Assembly (NCBI RefSeq): GCF_003073045.1
Contig: NC_037591.1
Coordinates: 43,689,091-43,753,090 of the forward strand
Direction: 5' to 3'
From: Pomacea canaliculata
Taxonomy: Eukaryota > Mollusca > Gastropoda > Architaenioglossa > Ampullariidae
Length of the DNA stretch: 64,000 bases
The notes beneath the pieces were generated by a model. That model made no database searches. It was not told the origin of the DNA and saw only the letters and a list, made by a program, of their open reading frames with translations. Below are positions 46,201 to 58,169 of this stretch, piece by piece. A program made the translations under genes and the position numbers. Numbering within the stretch: the first letter of the stretch is position 1; each line of letters starts with the position of its first letter.

Positions 46201-49200
46201 AAAATGATTAACTAATTTTACAGACATACGTTAAGACCCATTGAGCCCCCTTTAACAATAAGTCATTCGTTATAGTCACTTCTGCAGAAAGTCCTCTTTA
46301 AAGCTGCTGCTGTTGGGTGAGGAGCTCTAGTGTGGAAAAGACATAGACACAACAGTCTTTTTTTCAGCTTGCTGCTCCACTTTCGCCCCATCAAGATCCG
46401 GTGCACAAATATACAAAGAACATAGAGAAAAGAAAAAAACTCGGCAGACCATAGTCCTGAAAATCTAATAATCAGTTAGCTTAAATTTACAATACTTCTA
46501 ATCAGATATTCCCCAATTAATAGGGTGGTCCAATGGCACAACGGTTAACATCTGTCACAAATACAGTGAAGGTTATGTGGCCTGGGCTCAGCTCTTGTCT
46601 CGGGCACGCTGTTCTTTCTCTGCAATTGGCATCTGTTTACAGGGCTGGTTGCCTTGCTGTGATACAGCCTTCGCTGCTGGCTCAGCATAAAACACCAATT
46701 TCCTTACCCCTTCCCCAATTAGTAATTTACATTCAGGCAAAAACTTGCACACTTATAAAGAGTCAACAATAAAACTGACTTACCTCAACAGGTTTAACAT
46801 GAATAAATTACACCCTTCAAACATGTGGTAGGAACTTCATAGATAAGTCTGTTCAGGACTTAACAACACAGGACTGAGGAAAACTGTCAGGTTCCCCTAT
46901 CCCTGTCAAGGACAAAACAGCAGCAAAAGTCACTTTTTCTTTTCTCAGCCCTAATCTTTTACAATTTCTACTCGTGGAACTTCTCGATGATGCTGTTACA
47001 TTAAAGAAAAAGTGGCCATGATGAAACACACCTACCCGCATTACTTTCCATTTACCCACCTTTACTGTTGCATTCCTATTTGACTTATTGAAAAAAAAAG
47101 GATGTAGGTTTGTGACAGCTAATATTTTTGCTTTCAGTCTTGTTAAAGGCCGAGATGTGGACGGATTTCCTGAAATGCAAGAGAGGATCATACGGCAGTG
47201 TTTGAAAGAATTTCCATATATAGAGTCACAGCTGCTGCAACAGCTTGTCCAGCAGATAGCGCCTGTTAAAATTGTAGGTTTCTTACTAAATTTTGTAAAT
47301 ACTTTTGACGATCTGTCATAGAGTTCATGTGATTAAGATCAAAAATGTCATTCTTCCGTTACTCCTTTCTCCACCCTAGCCTATAAGAGTCTGCAGAGTC
47401 ACTCTGTCCCTACTTCTTCACACATTCCCTCAAGGTATGGTTATGTATATAGCTATGTACTGTTGGGAGAAACATTTTGTAAATTTTATTGAATGTAAAA
47501 ATCTTTGCAACTGATAATTTTGTATATTTCTTTTAAAATGTGAAATACTGAAGTGAAAGACTTGATTCTTCTTCTTCGGCAAGTTACATTGACTTCTCTG
47601 TTTTGAATCTCGTTTTCTGGGATAAAAAAGTGAAGTATTCTTTTGCAGACCTATCTTTTTAAATCAAACATAGTCACAATATGTGAAAATACGATAATGA
47701 AAGTAAACTTTGGACTACTTGAACAGCTCAAATGCTAAAAACAATAATTAGTGCCAGCTGTGAGTGCATTTCACTTGTACTTAGAGCATCTGAAATGTTT
47801 TCATGTTTATAGTATTTGCTGCAATGCAAATTTACATGAATTTCACTTAAAAACATTAAAAACTGTGCCCTGCAAGAAGCCGTCTCCATTTAGACATAAC
47901 GGGCCGTATAAACATTGCTGTAAGTTGTGACAAACTACAATTCCAGCTAGGTGGAATCAGAGTTATCCTAGAGGTGATATGGCCTTAAGCTTTTCTGGAG
48001 CAGTTGTAGAAGTAAGGTGGACTCAATTATTGATATGTTGCTGCCCTACTTTTGTTTATATTGTAAATAATCTTTTCAATGACTTGAGCTGCATGTAAAT
48101 TATGGGAAGAGTATTGCTTAGCTTGCATTCTGCAGAAAGAGCATATGCTGACAGGGAAGTGAGTTTACAACAGTTGTGACTGAGATGCATTTCTTCATTG
48201 TTGTGTTCAGCATTTTGTGATATGCACACAGGGGGATGCTCCAACGGCATTGACAACACTTGTCTCGGGGATATATGGACCTGTGTGGGAGGATGACAGC
48301 AGCTGTTGGACATGTGGAGAACTGAAGGCAGAGAAAAAATGCAGTGCCTGTAAATGTGTAAGTATTTGTGGGGGAAGTTGTGCGTAAATGTTGTCATGGA
48401 TGCTTCTTTCAGGGGATTTGCCTTTTATTGTCCTCCAAGGGAAAAAAAGTCTTTCGAGAAACATTATTAACAGGGGAGTTTGTGGGAGAATTTAGAAGAT
48501 TAAGAATCCTCAACATTGTCAGGAAGTTTTGTGTGTTCATGAAGGTACTTTTTCTACCTGCAATTTTGTAGTAAATTTAATCTGCTTACATTTTAGATTG
48601 ATTTATTTTGTGTGCGTGTGTGTGTGGTTAAAATTAAAATAATATTAGCAAGTCTACCTGGGTTGATTTCTGCCATAAACATTTCTGAGCTGTAATTTTT
48701 TTGTGAAATTTCAGTCGAATGTTTGAAGTAAAAAATTGTTGCTGTCAGTGGAGCAAAATAGTAAATTGTGTTCCTTTGATGTCCCTTACCTAACTTAACA
48801 GCTTATGTTCAGCAGTGGGTGTATAATGTGTCAGGTGGAGCTATCTATCACAACCACATAATTTGACATGCATGCTCTCTCACTACACCAAAAACGATTT
48901 TGTCAGGGCTTTCCTGCCTAGCACAGTGGGCAAATATATTCAAATTAAGCAAACAAACATTTCTTTAAATGCGTTTAGCCATCGTGGCTTAGTGGCAGGC
49001 ACATAAATAGATAAAGTCGCAAATATCAATCTAAACATTGGGCAGAAACTTGTTAACCATTCCTGAATAAAGAGTCAAGCCTCATGGTAATTTCAAATTT
49101 TTTAAACTTGGTTTACCTCCTTTCTTATGTGCTATACTTCTTGCAAGACCAATTTTGCAAAGAGTTCATTTCTTGGGACTGGATGTGATTAAAAGTTTTA

Positions 49201-52200
49201 AATGGTGCTCTTACATTCAACTCAAAGCTTTCTCTTCTGTAGGCCCTTGTAGACCAGAACCTCTGACAAAGTTAAAGGTTCTCTCTTGTTGAGTCTTTCA
49301 TAACTGAAGACTACTCCTGTGCTAGAAGTGGCTGTTCCTGGGGTCACAGTCTTGTGTCTCTCTTCAACAATGCAAGGCTGTTGTCAGAGGCTTCTGCTGT
49401 CTCTACAGTTGCAGTCTGATATCTCTTGCACATTCCTCACAGCGTCACACTGGTACATCTGGTCAGCCATGTCTCCATCTTAGACATGTTTTGTTTTCTT
49501 TCATCTCTCTCAGCAGAGGGTTGGTGGCTGCTCATTTAGCCATCTGGCTATCTGACTGAGACATCCTTACTTCGGCTTCTCTGACACCTGGGTGATCATT
49601 GCACGGAATGCATGGGAACTTTTGTCTGCACGCTTCTTTTGTGCCCATGTATTTTCTAAGTTGTTGAGTGCTCGGGATGTGCAAGACACATGTCAATAAA
49701 AACCTACTCAAGCAAGGGTTATTTTACAAGTCAGACATGACGAAACATGCAAACCATCATATGACTTGCTTGATTTCTTTCCCTGCCCTTGCTCCCATTG
49801 CACCCCTTTCTTTCACATTATTATTATGTTTATTATCATGTTGTCCACTTTTGTTCTGCATCATACAGGTTTGTTGCAGTTTCTTCTACATAGTAACATT
49901 TTAGAACAGAAAATATGAAAGGTGTAATCATGCTCTGTGCAAACACACACCTGCTAAACTTAGCACCTTTCCAAGTCTTAACTGAAAAAAAAGATTTTTG
50001 CCAAATTTGGTGAAGATTGGACAAAGAGTGTGGATGTGACAAAGTTTCAGCTGCCTACACCTGCATGCATACAAACAAGCATCACCAAACTCTGCTTAAA
50101 TTATAAGATAATCATGAAACTGGGTTGGGCTGACTCGTAATTGAGCCATAAGTGTAACCAAATCAAATCAAATCAAATCAGACTTTATTGTCTGTCGAGG
50201 AGACCCAGGACAGAAATTTTTCTTCGCTCACAAGGGCAGGCATACATACTCATGCAGACATTTAACATACAGTTAGGAGTAAAGATACCATATTGCCAAT
50301 AGTGCCTGTCATGTCCCACCAGGTGCTAATCACAATGGCCATTGTGCCACACCATTTGATTTGACAATAATGCCATGTTGAAATCATTTGAGAATGTGTG
50401 AATATATATATTATAAAAAATCTATATTTATTAGTAATACTATGTGCATTGTTCTCATATCACCTTGTTTTTGTGACAGGTGAGTTATTGTGATCAGGTG
50501 TGCCAGAAATTACACTGGCCCACACACAAAAAGTTCTGCAAAAGCATGGCAGGTATGGTGCGGAAATTAAATATGCAATGAGTACTTAATGTTAAACGAC
50601 TTAAGTGGAAGTTGTCACAAGTTGTTTTTGAAAGATCATGACCAGAATAAATATGCATTACCACAATAGGTAAAACTCATCTAAAATTTGTCACAGAGGC
50701 ATACCAAACAAGAGAACAGGAAAGGCTGAAAGAGGAGGCTGAGAAAGAACAGAGCAAGAAAGAGATGGAAAAGCTTGAGGCACAGATAAAACAGACATCT
50801 GTATCAGGTACACACATACACAGCTTTTTGCAATAAAGGGAGGCAAATATTATGCCTCATAAGTAAATCGGAAGATGGAATGTCTAATTTCTGTTTAGAT
50901 TTGAACAAAACCCAACTAAAAAACAGTTTTGTCTGTACGAAAACATGGTGCAGTATGTAAACTACTGAAACTGGGATATTAGAGTAATGCATTATTTATT
51001 GGATTCAGTTTATTTAAAAGCTGCAGTAATGCTTACCAAAGAAAAAAAAAACTCATTAAAAAATGCTAAGGCCTAAATGCTAAGAAAATTAGGATTTTGA
51101 GTGGAGATGCTACTGGCGAGGAATTTAGGCAGATAGATAGGACTCTGTCAGTTACAGTGGAGGGCTGCATATTTCCACCATTTCTTTATTCGCTCAGGAG
51201 TCCACCAAGGTTCTGTACTTGGTCCCATCCACTTTTGTACATGAATCCACTTACTACGCTAATTCTGCCTCACTCTACATCTGATCAATCCTTTGCTGAT
51301 GACACTCAGCTGTATGCCAGCTCAACTGTTTTTCTTCTCAGGCTCACACTGCTATCCAGAGCATCCAAGATTGTATTTCTGATATTGGACTATGGATGAC
51401 CCACAACAAGTTAAAACTTAATGAAGAAAAATACTAAAGCTTTAATTTTTTCAAAGAAGTGAGACAGAGTTTACCCCTTTCTGCCTGTCTTTGTACGGGT
51501 ATGCGATGCCGATGTTCCTTTTGTTACCTCAGCATGTGACTTAGGTTACATAATGTCTGCTGGCATGTCTCTTGATAAGCACTTTTCTCACATCGGTCGT
51601 TCTGTATACTATGAACTCTGGAAGATCAGCTCCATTCACCATACTCTGTCCATCTCAACCGCCAAAATTCTCATCTGCTCATTTGTCTGAACTAGACTAC
51701 TGCTACTCTTTTCTTGCTGGCTGTCCACAGTACCTCATTTTCCGGACTCGCAAATGTGAAGCATTCGGTGGCGCAACGGTTAGCGCCTGTCACCAATACA
51801 GTGAAGGTTGGCTGCCCAGAGTTCATTTCTCGTCTTGGGGTTCTTTCTCTGCATGACATCTGTTTACACTTCCTACATGCCCCCCCCCTCGCAATGTGAA
51901 CATATCGCAACTTCTTCATTCTCTTCATTGGCTACCAGTTAAAGCTAGAATAGACTACAAGCTCTCAACTCTGTGCTATGGATTCTTTGAAGTCTCCTTC
52001 ATCTACTACTGTACTGAAATCTTGTCTGTCCGCACTCCTGCCCGAAATCTTCGCTCCTCATCAGACTTGTGCATTCTAGCCTCCTTCCCACAAAGACAGT
52101 CACAAATGGACAACAGACGTCCTCCCTCTATGCTGCTAGGCAATGGAACTCTCTTCCACATCACATTCACCACTCTGACTCCAAGGCTATATTCAAGTGC

Positions 52201-53999
52201 TCTCTGAAAACATCTTTTCACAAAATCCTATCCCTGAATATTCTTAACTCCCTGGCAATGCTCTGTGTCATGCTAACCGTCATCTAACGACTCTATCTTA
52301 CACTGTTTATATCCTTTCATCCATTGCTTTACATTCTACTCTTGTGCCTCATCTTTACCTTGTTCAGTGTGGCTATGCATACCTCACTGTCCACTGGCTG
52401 TTATCTTTCATTTATCATTAATGGTCTGTGCAGAGAATGCAATCTATCTTGGTCATGCTGCTGCGCATTATTTTCTTCTTATTCCTTTATGCCTCCAGTA
52501 GAGCATAGGGCCACAACTACACCCTGCCATCGAATCCGGTTCTGGGCATCCCATCTCAGTTGGGTCCATGCCATGCCATCTGCCTCAGCCTCACTGTGGA
52601 CCGATCTTCTCCATGTCTGCCTGGGTGTCCCAACCCTGCGCCGCCCCTGTTTGTTGCAGCCCAGAGCTTGTCTCGTTAAATTGTCAGCTGGCTTTCGTAG
52701 GGTTTGACCAATCCAGCCCCACTTCCACTTCTTGATTTCTTGGCTGACAGGTTTTTGGTTGGTTCTCTCTCGCAGGTCTGTATTGGACTCACAGGTCTGT
52801 GTTGGAGATCTTCTCTGGCCATCTGATGTTGAGGATGTGACGCAGACATCTGTTGACAATTGTCTGAATCTTGTTAGTGATGGTATTTGTTGCATGCCAT
52901 GTCTCAGATCCATTTAGGACTGACTTCACATTTGTGTTGAAGATGCCGATCTTGGTGTGTAGAGATAATGCCTTGGAGTTCTAGATAGGTCGCAGGATGT
53001 GGAATGCAAGCCTGGTTTTATTTGACTTCTTACATCTTCATCTGCACCTCCATCATTGCTGACTATGCTGCCAAGATAGGTAAAGCGGTCAGTTTCGGTA
53101 ATACATTCTCATTGAAGTTGGAGTGGAGCTTCTTGCTTGTTGTTGACCTGCATTGCTTCGCTCTTCTTGATGTTAATTGTCTGGCCAGTATCACTGCTTC
53201 TTTTAAGCTGAGTGAGCTTTGTCTGTGCACATGTTGCTGCTTTTGGGACAACAGGATCCTCAAGTTGTGTGGCGAAGGTCCACTGAACACCTGTGTTGCT
53301 GTTGAAGGTTGTTCTTCTCATGATCCATTCTATGATGATCAGGAAGATTGTTGACGAGAAGGGGTTGGTCAGCTTCCCATTGTGGATCACCTGGCATGTC
53401 GATTCCTCATACAGCTTCTGATTATGGCAATGAACTTTGATGGAAATTCATAGTACTGCATCAGCTTAATGGTTGCCCTGTCTACAGAGTCAATAGCCTT
53501 CTCAGACTCCACAAATGTCATATGCAGTGGCAACTGCCATTCGATGGGTTGTTCAATATTTATAAGTTCACATTATTATAATGATAGAAAGTTCTCCACG
53601 GCAGTCATAGGTGAGATGTGGCATTGCTGTAATGTGTATACTTAACATCTGTTGGCTGTTGGATTGTTCTTCAACAGTCAACATTGTTAAGCTGCTCTAA
53701 CAGATTTGTAAGAAGTTGAAGAGTGATGTATTGTGGTATGATCAATAGATATATCTTGGCATCTAAATTGAATTACTTTGGTTGCTGCATATTGAAACAG
53801 AGAGAAGTGAAAGAGTTTCTTTTTCTTTATAGAGGACAGTGAAGGGAATATGCGGAGTGGAGAGACTGCTGTCCAGCAAGAGGAGGTGGCTTCCAGTCAA
53901 ACAGAGCTGAGGATGGTAGCAGAGACTGATACACTGACAGGCTCAGCTGAAAATGATAGGAAGGTGTTGGCCGAAAACATCGAGAAATCAAAAAGCTAA
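40269..53999 (+). CDS. ANKMY2: ANKMY2, ankyrin repeat and MYND domain protein 2
   Basis: Cytoplasmic adaptor; in vertebrates it works with FKBP38 in cilium-dependent Hedgehog signalling and in delivering adenylyl cyclases to cilia. Eleven exons: 40269-40335, 42924-42988, 43349-43487, 44170-44343, 45082-45167, 45749-45957, 47138-47273, 48232-48357, 50480-50552, 50697-50807, 53833-53999. They join in frame to 450 aa, against 441 in human. Ankyrin repeats occupy about 45-125 ([23 protein letters not shown]); a helical region follows, with G-R-D-V-D-G-F-P near 250. The MYND finger has all eight ligands: C317, C320, C329, C332, C338, C342, H350, C354. After it come a charged helix (exon 10, K/E/Q-rich) and a low-complexity tail. 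Exon 6 uses donor GTTACT; reading on would stop after 12 codons. Introns carry a LINE (41575), a SINE (46523), a LINE tail (50160) and nested LINE/SINE insertions (51180-53560). Confidence 0.97.
41575..42245 (-). mobile_element. LINE 3' part, same family as 51180-52470
   Basis: Read on the minus strand, this aligns along its whole length with 51710-52470: the [11 protein letters not shown] segment, a [15 protein letters not shown] stretch, ACTCTTGTACTTCACC, and the end ACTGGCTGTTATCTT..GGTCTGTGCA..CTATCTTGGTCAT. No open frame survives. It lies in ANKMY2 intron 1 and lacks the SINE present in the other copy. Confidence 0.85.
46523..46706 (+). mobile_element. tRNA-headed SINE, copy 3, in ANKMY2 intron 6
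   Basis: GGTGGTCCAATGGCACAACG (A-box region), TGTCACAAATACAGTGAAGG, then CTGGGCTCAGCTCTTGTCTC (B-box region), and a 3' body CAGGGCTGGTTGCCTTGCTG to CTCAGCATAAAACACCAA. The head matches the other copies; the 3' body matches the minisatellite-bearing copy at 7570 and not the copy at 16713. Confidence 0.88.
50160..50335 (-). mobile_element. LINE 3' end with (TGATT)n tail
   Basis: On the minus strand, GACAATAAAGTCTGATTTGA is followed by further TGATT units (50162-50180 on plus). The same GACAATAAAGT precedes a pentamer tail at 57136, suggesting the same or a related LINE family. No coding remnant is recognisable. Confidence 0.65.
51180..52470 (+). mobile_element. L2/CR1-like LINE, interrupted by a SINE and an RTE-like LINE
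   Basis: Plus-strand sense includes [35 protein letters not shown], then after the [21 protein letters not shown] and [11 protein letters not shown]. These are palm and C-terminal landmarks of L2/CR1-like reverse transcriptases. Several shifts and stops are present. Its 3' end meets the 3' end of an RTE-like element at about 52470. It lies in ANKMY2 intron 10. Confidence 0.9.
51761..51887 (+). mobile_element. tRNA-headed SINE, copy 4, inside the LINE
   Basis: GGTGGCGCAACGGTTAGCGC, TGTCACCAATACAGTGAAGG and CAGAGTTCATTTCTCGTC follow in the same order as in copies 2 and 3; the copy ends soon after CATCTGTTTACAC. It is flanked by a near-identical repeat, CTCGCAAATGTGAA at 51747-51760 and CTCGCAATGTGAA at 51888-51900, which is present once in the related LINE copy at 41575-42245. 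Confidence 0.92.
52471..53565 (-). mobile_element. RTE-like LINE, reverse transcriptase C-terminal half
   Basis: The minus-strand pieces give D-W-I-M-R-R-T-T-like and N-T-G-V-Q-W-T-F sequence, then [13 protein letters not shown], and finally (52479-52913) [19 protein letters not shown] and R-Q-T-W-R-R-S. These are characteristic of RTE-like endonuclease-reverse transcriptases. Shifts break it into at least three frames. The 3' end has AAAGGAATAAGAAGAAAATA. It lies in ANKMY2 intron 10. Confidence 0.9.
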
Positions 54000-54947
54000 A
54001 AGGCTTGGATGAAGATGACAGTAAAAATAATCAGCTTAAAACTGAATGTGACACTAAGTTCACAGAGTTGACTTCCTCAAATATGATGCAGAAAATTGAG
54101 ATTTAAGGAGACATTCAATGAGAATGAATGGCTGAAAGGTCTGAAACATTAGGGTTTATTTATCAGAGCAAACAAACAAGGGAAAAAAAGAGGGAGAATG
54201 TGTGCATGTAAACATTTCTTGACCACATGAAAATCATGTCATTTATTAGGGTGGAATTTACTGTTATCATAGTACTATCACGTTAGTGTTACAGGCTGCT
54301 GCTTCAAATGGTTGTAAGAATTGTGCAATAGTTGGAAATGCAGCAGTAAGAAATGTTTACCTTGATTTTGTGTTGCTGTTGTATTTATTGGTGCTTTCAG
54401 CAAGTGATCATGAATGTCTTATTGCAGGGATGTTTCTCTTTTTGTTTTTCCTGTTTCAGAGGCTTTGTAGAGCAACCTTATTGTGAGGATCCTGTATCAC
54501 CTTAAATTTCTTCTTTTTCTTTGTTCTCATTTCTTTATAAATACAGCAAAAAATGCAAGAAGCAGGGACAGTACAAAGGAGATATGGACAGATCTGCAGT
54601 CAGAGGCTGAAAACTAAAGCATTTCTGACTTATTTGTTGTTAAACACTTGAGGTTAAGTTCAAACATTTTTATTTCTCTGCATTTATATATATATAAAAA
54701 TCCTTTTGATGTTCTGTACTCACAATATTCCACTTTTAAATGTTTACATGAGTGCCTCTTTCACTTCACTAGTTGACAGTTCTCCACTTCTGGCAGTCAT
54801 AGGTGAGATGTGAAAACCTTAGTAACTTTTGTTTACTTAGCAGCTGCTAAAATGGAATGATGAAATTTAACAAAATAATTTCGCTGTCACTAGTTACAGA
54901 TAATGCTCTCTGGACACTGGCAGCTTCTTTACCTTGCACAAGACTTT

Positions 54948-55426
54948 AATAAAGACCACATTTTGTCTATCACCGGTTCAACAGTTTTATTAAAATAAAT
55001 CTGGTTTTTATCATGTGGCTTATTGTTTTATGCTTGAGGCCATTTTCAAATGGGCAAAGTGCCAAAGCATTGGACCCCAAAGTCTCCTTAGGTTTCATTG
55101 GCAAATGTTTGAGCAGGCAAGTTTAGACATAGCATATTGATCAAAGCTCCATGGTCCTGAATGTTTGCCCCCAAACATTATGACTTTTACCGACAACTTT
55201 GCCAAACCTGGTCAATGATGCTTCAAAGGGCCTTCCTTTTGCAATAAACTTTGATATGGTTTATTGTCTGCTGATATTAACTCCATTTTATTGTGAGTTG
55301 TTATTCTATGTTTTATGGTTCAATTAACAGGATAGCAAATATTTTACTCACTGTTCATGGTGTGATTTTTGCCCCTTGTTACTTTGGAGCAAAGACAACA
55401 AATGCAGATTTCTAGAAGTAAATAAA
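54948..55426 (+). terminator. Candidate ANKMY2 polyadenylation signals
   Basis: AATAAA occurs at 54948-54953, near 55241 and at 55421-55426, that is 0.95 to 1.4 kb after the stop codon. The last is followed by T- and GT-rich sequence. Which one is used cannot be told from sequence alone. Confidence 0.45.
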
Positions 55427-55429
55427 GGG

Positions 55430-57129
55430 TTCAAACCACTGAAAATTTGTGTTTTAATTGCTTGCTAGGTGGGGTAAATGTCCTCTATAAAATCTCAAAA
55501 CTATCTTTTGTTCATTCATTGTTTCTCCTATCTTCTTAAAACGAAAATGGTGCTGTCTGCATTAGCAGCAAGCGTTGGAAAGATGTACCAGTCATTGTAT
55601 AATTCAAACTGATTTTTTTCTTGATTAATTATAATAATACTAATGCAAAATTTGTAAAGCGCATACTCACACTTCTAAGGAGTATGCTCTTAGGCTTAAT
55701 GAAACATGGACAGCACACAAGGGATTCTATTCTTCCCAAAACTATTTTATTGTAAAGATTCTCCAATGTCAGCAATTAATTATCCGAAGCATTGGTGGCA
55801 TCATTTAAACTTTTCGTGAGGCTCTTTGTTGACTTGGATGCAAGTTGATGCTGCTCGTGCTTCTCCATGAACCTGTGACACGTAACCTTAAAACACCCTT
55901 TGTTTAACAATGTTACTGATATTAGATTTTTTTTAAAGTTATGCTATAAAAATTATTTAATAGTTCTTCATCAGCACAGGATGTTGCAAAGTCTATACAT
56001 CTACAGCTTGAGGTAGTACTTTTCATGTAAAATCTATATTCTAGAGCATAAATCAAGTGGCTGTCAGCATGCTTGCATCCTGCTTGGTGCATAGGGCCTC
56101 CAAACATTATTGCACAATCTTTTTATTTTTGTAACATTGCTTCCTCTTATGTGAGAGATGTTTTCTTTTAGTTTAACATCTAATGCTGAAGGCTGGCACA
56201 TCTGAGTTGGCTTTACATTTACTGGATATTTCAGAGCCACTAAGTTTTCAAATGTTCTCAGGCGAAGCCATGCAGCAGATTCTTTACGTAGACAACATAA
56301 TATTTACTCCACGCCTTCTCATTTGTAAAGCGAACAAACATCTTGCCCAGCACTTCTGGGCTGGATTTTTTTATGAACTTCATCCACTGAAAGTATTAAA
56401 AAAAAAACAACAGATGCAAATGTAATGCAATCATTCAATACTTAAACTAAAACAGTCTTTATGCTAGTGTAGCGAATCCCATAACGTACTCAGACCCTAC
56501 AGAAGTATGACTCTTTAGATTTTAGAAAGTGTACATTAGTGAGCAGAAGTTATATTTCTTCTTTTCTACTCTAATGGACCTTATTTATATACAAGTGCCA
56601 TCTTGATGCCAGAATGAAACCTCATGTGCCAGTATAGTGGCTACCAAGGCTAAATGATCCTTGATACAAGGAATTCATGCTATCAAATTTACAATTACTG
56701 AAGAATTAACACTTAAAAAAAAAACAAAAAAAACAATAAACACTAGACTGGCACTGCATTAATTTTTCACTTACAAGATAATAAAATTATGTTTGTGTGA
56801 CACTTTGTAATTGATAGTATGATGCCAATGAATTTTTTTCTTGGTAATGTGCTCATATTTATCATGCTTTTCTTAACGTTTGAAAGAGTGAAACAAGAAA
56901 TTATCATATATGTTAGGGCTATTTTCATTCTTGCCAAGGCCATTGAACACATGGTACTTAGATTCTGCCATGGACTTGAATAATTTACCTTACCCGCACA
57001 CTTGCATATTACTCTGTGTGTACATTCATACTTCTAGTATTTCTGGACCAGAAACCTGTTTGCTATACCTCATGTCACTATTTTCCACATTGTGTACACA
57101 TCTCTTAGATTTGTTACCAACCTGTATAA
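55430..57129. other. Intergenic, no gene recognised
   Basis: AT-rich spacer after ANKMY2. A stretch near 55630-55700 (AATAATACTAATG..TTTGTAAAGCGCATACTCAC) has the look of an L2-type LINE 3' end on the minus strand. Otherwise I see no coding sense or structural RNA. Confidence 0.5.
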
Positions 57130-57830
57130 TTTGTTTTAAGATAAGATAAGATAAGATAACTTTATTGTCCAGCAAAGGAGATGTGTCTTCCAGCATGCAA
57201 GCAGTCAGAGAGAAAATCAAAAACATCAACAATAACATCAGCAATGGCAGAAGTGAGCACACACACACCCACGCCTGCATCAAAAGGACAATACATCAGT
57301 TTCCATGACTACATAATAACAGTGATAACAGAGATGGGATTACGTCATCCCCCTTGTGTGTAACACTACTAGTCGCTTATAGTTTTTTGTTGGTTGACAG
57401 CAGAGATGGCCGATGGGACGAATGACCTTCTATAAACGTTCTTTTTCGCAAGAGGGACCCTCAACCTCCGTCCTGAGGGCATAGGCTCGAAGCGGGGGTT
57501 GAGTGGGTGGGTGGGGTCAAGCATGATTTGTGTTGCTTTCCGGACAAGGGCTGAATCGTACAGGTGGGAAAGGGTCAGCTGTTGTGAGCCTACAATTTTG
57601 CTGGCTGTGTTTATGGTGCGCCTCAGTTTGTTCTTGTTTGTCACGCTTGTCTGGCCATACCAAGAGACAATATTAAATGTAATTATGCTTTCTACCAGCG
57701 CACGATAGACATCTCCCAAAATGTGTTCACTTACCTTAAAACTGCGAAGCTTCCTGATCAGATACAACCGTTGTTGTGCCTTCTTATGCACTGTCCATAC
57801 ATGTTCAGTGAAATTCAAATGAAATTTTGC
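57130..57830 (-). mobile_element. Non-LTR LINE, C-terminal region with (TTATC)n tail
   Basis: An open minus-strand frame (57369-57818) encodes 149 aa: Q-Q-R-L-Y-L-I-R-K-L-R-S-F, then A-L-V-E-S-I-I-T-F-N-I-V-S-W-Y-G, P-T-H-P-L-N-P-R-F and L-P/M-P-S-G-R-R-L-R-V-P. These are the landmarks that close the reverse transcriptase of a LINE family common in aquatic animals. The 3' UTR ends at 57135-57160 with GGACAATAAAGTTATCTTAT and further TTATC units. The frame has no internal stop, so the copy may be fairly recent; the rest of the element is missing. Confidence 0.9.
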
Positions 57831-58169
57831 TTATGTATATTGCACAGTAGTACATTTCTCTTGAATTTGTGTTGCCAGCTTGTATAATTTGCTTTGCTCT
57901 ATATACAGTGGTGACATATCTCTTACATTAGTCTCTATCATATTATCTTCTTTACCTAATGTGTATCTGTTACACAGCGTGCACACATTTTCCCACATTT
58001 GTGTGTCACCATAGTTTGCTGTTCCTCATGTGAATATACTGCTAGTCCTTTTTCAACACCCCATACAGTTGTTGATAGGAACATTTATAAAAGACCCCAG
58101 ATGACAGGAGTTCTTTTCACATTCAATTTTCCTTGCTATATGCTTAGGTTAGTTGTAGAATTATAAAGA

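Noticed and set aside
48975..49050. tRNA-like A box (TGGCTTAGTGGCAGGC)
   Set aside because: No B box or clover-leaf pairing follows; it could be an old SINE scrap but nothing more can be supported.
49200..49720. Possible gene or repeat in ANKMY2 intron 8 with AATAAA near its end
   Set aside because: No frame of protein-like character and no second copy in the window.
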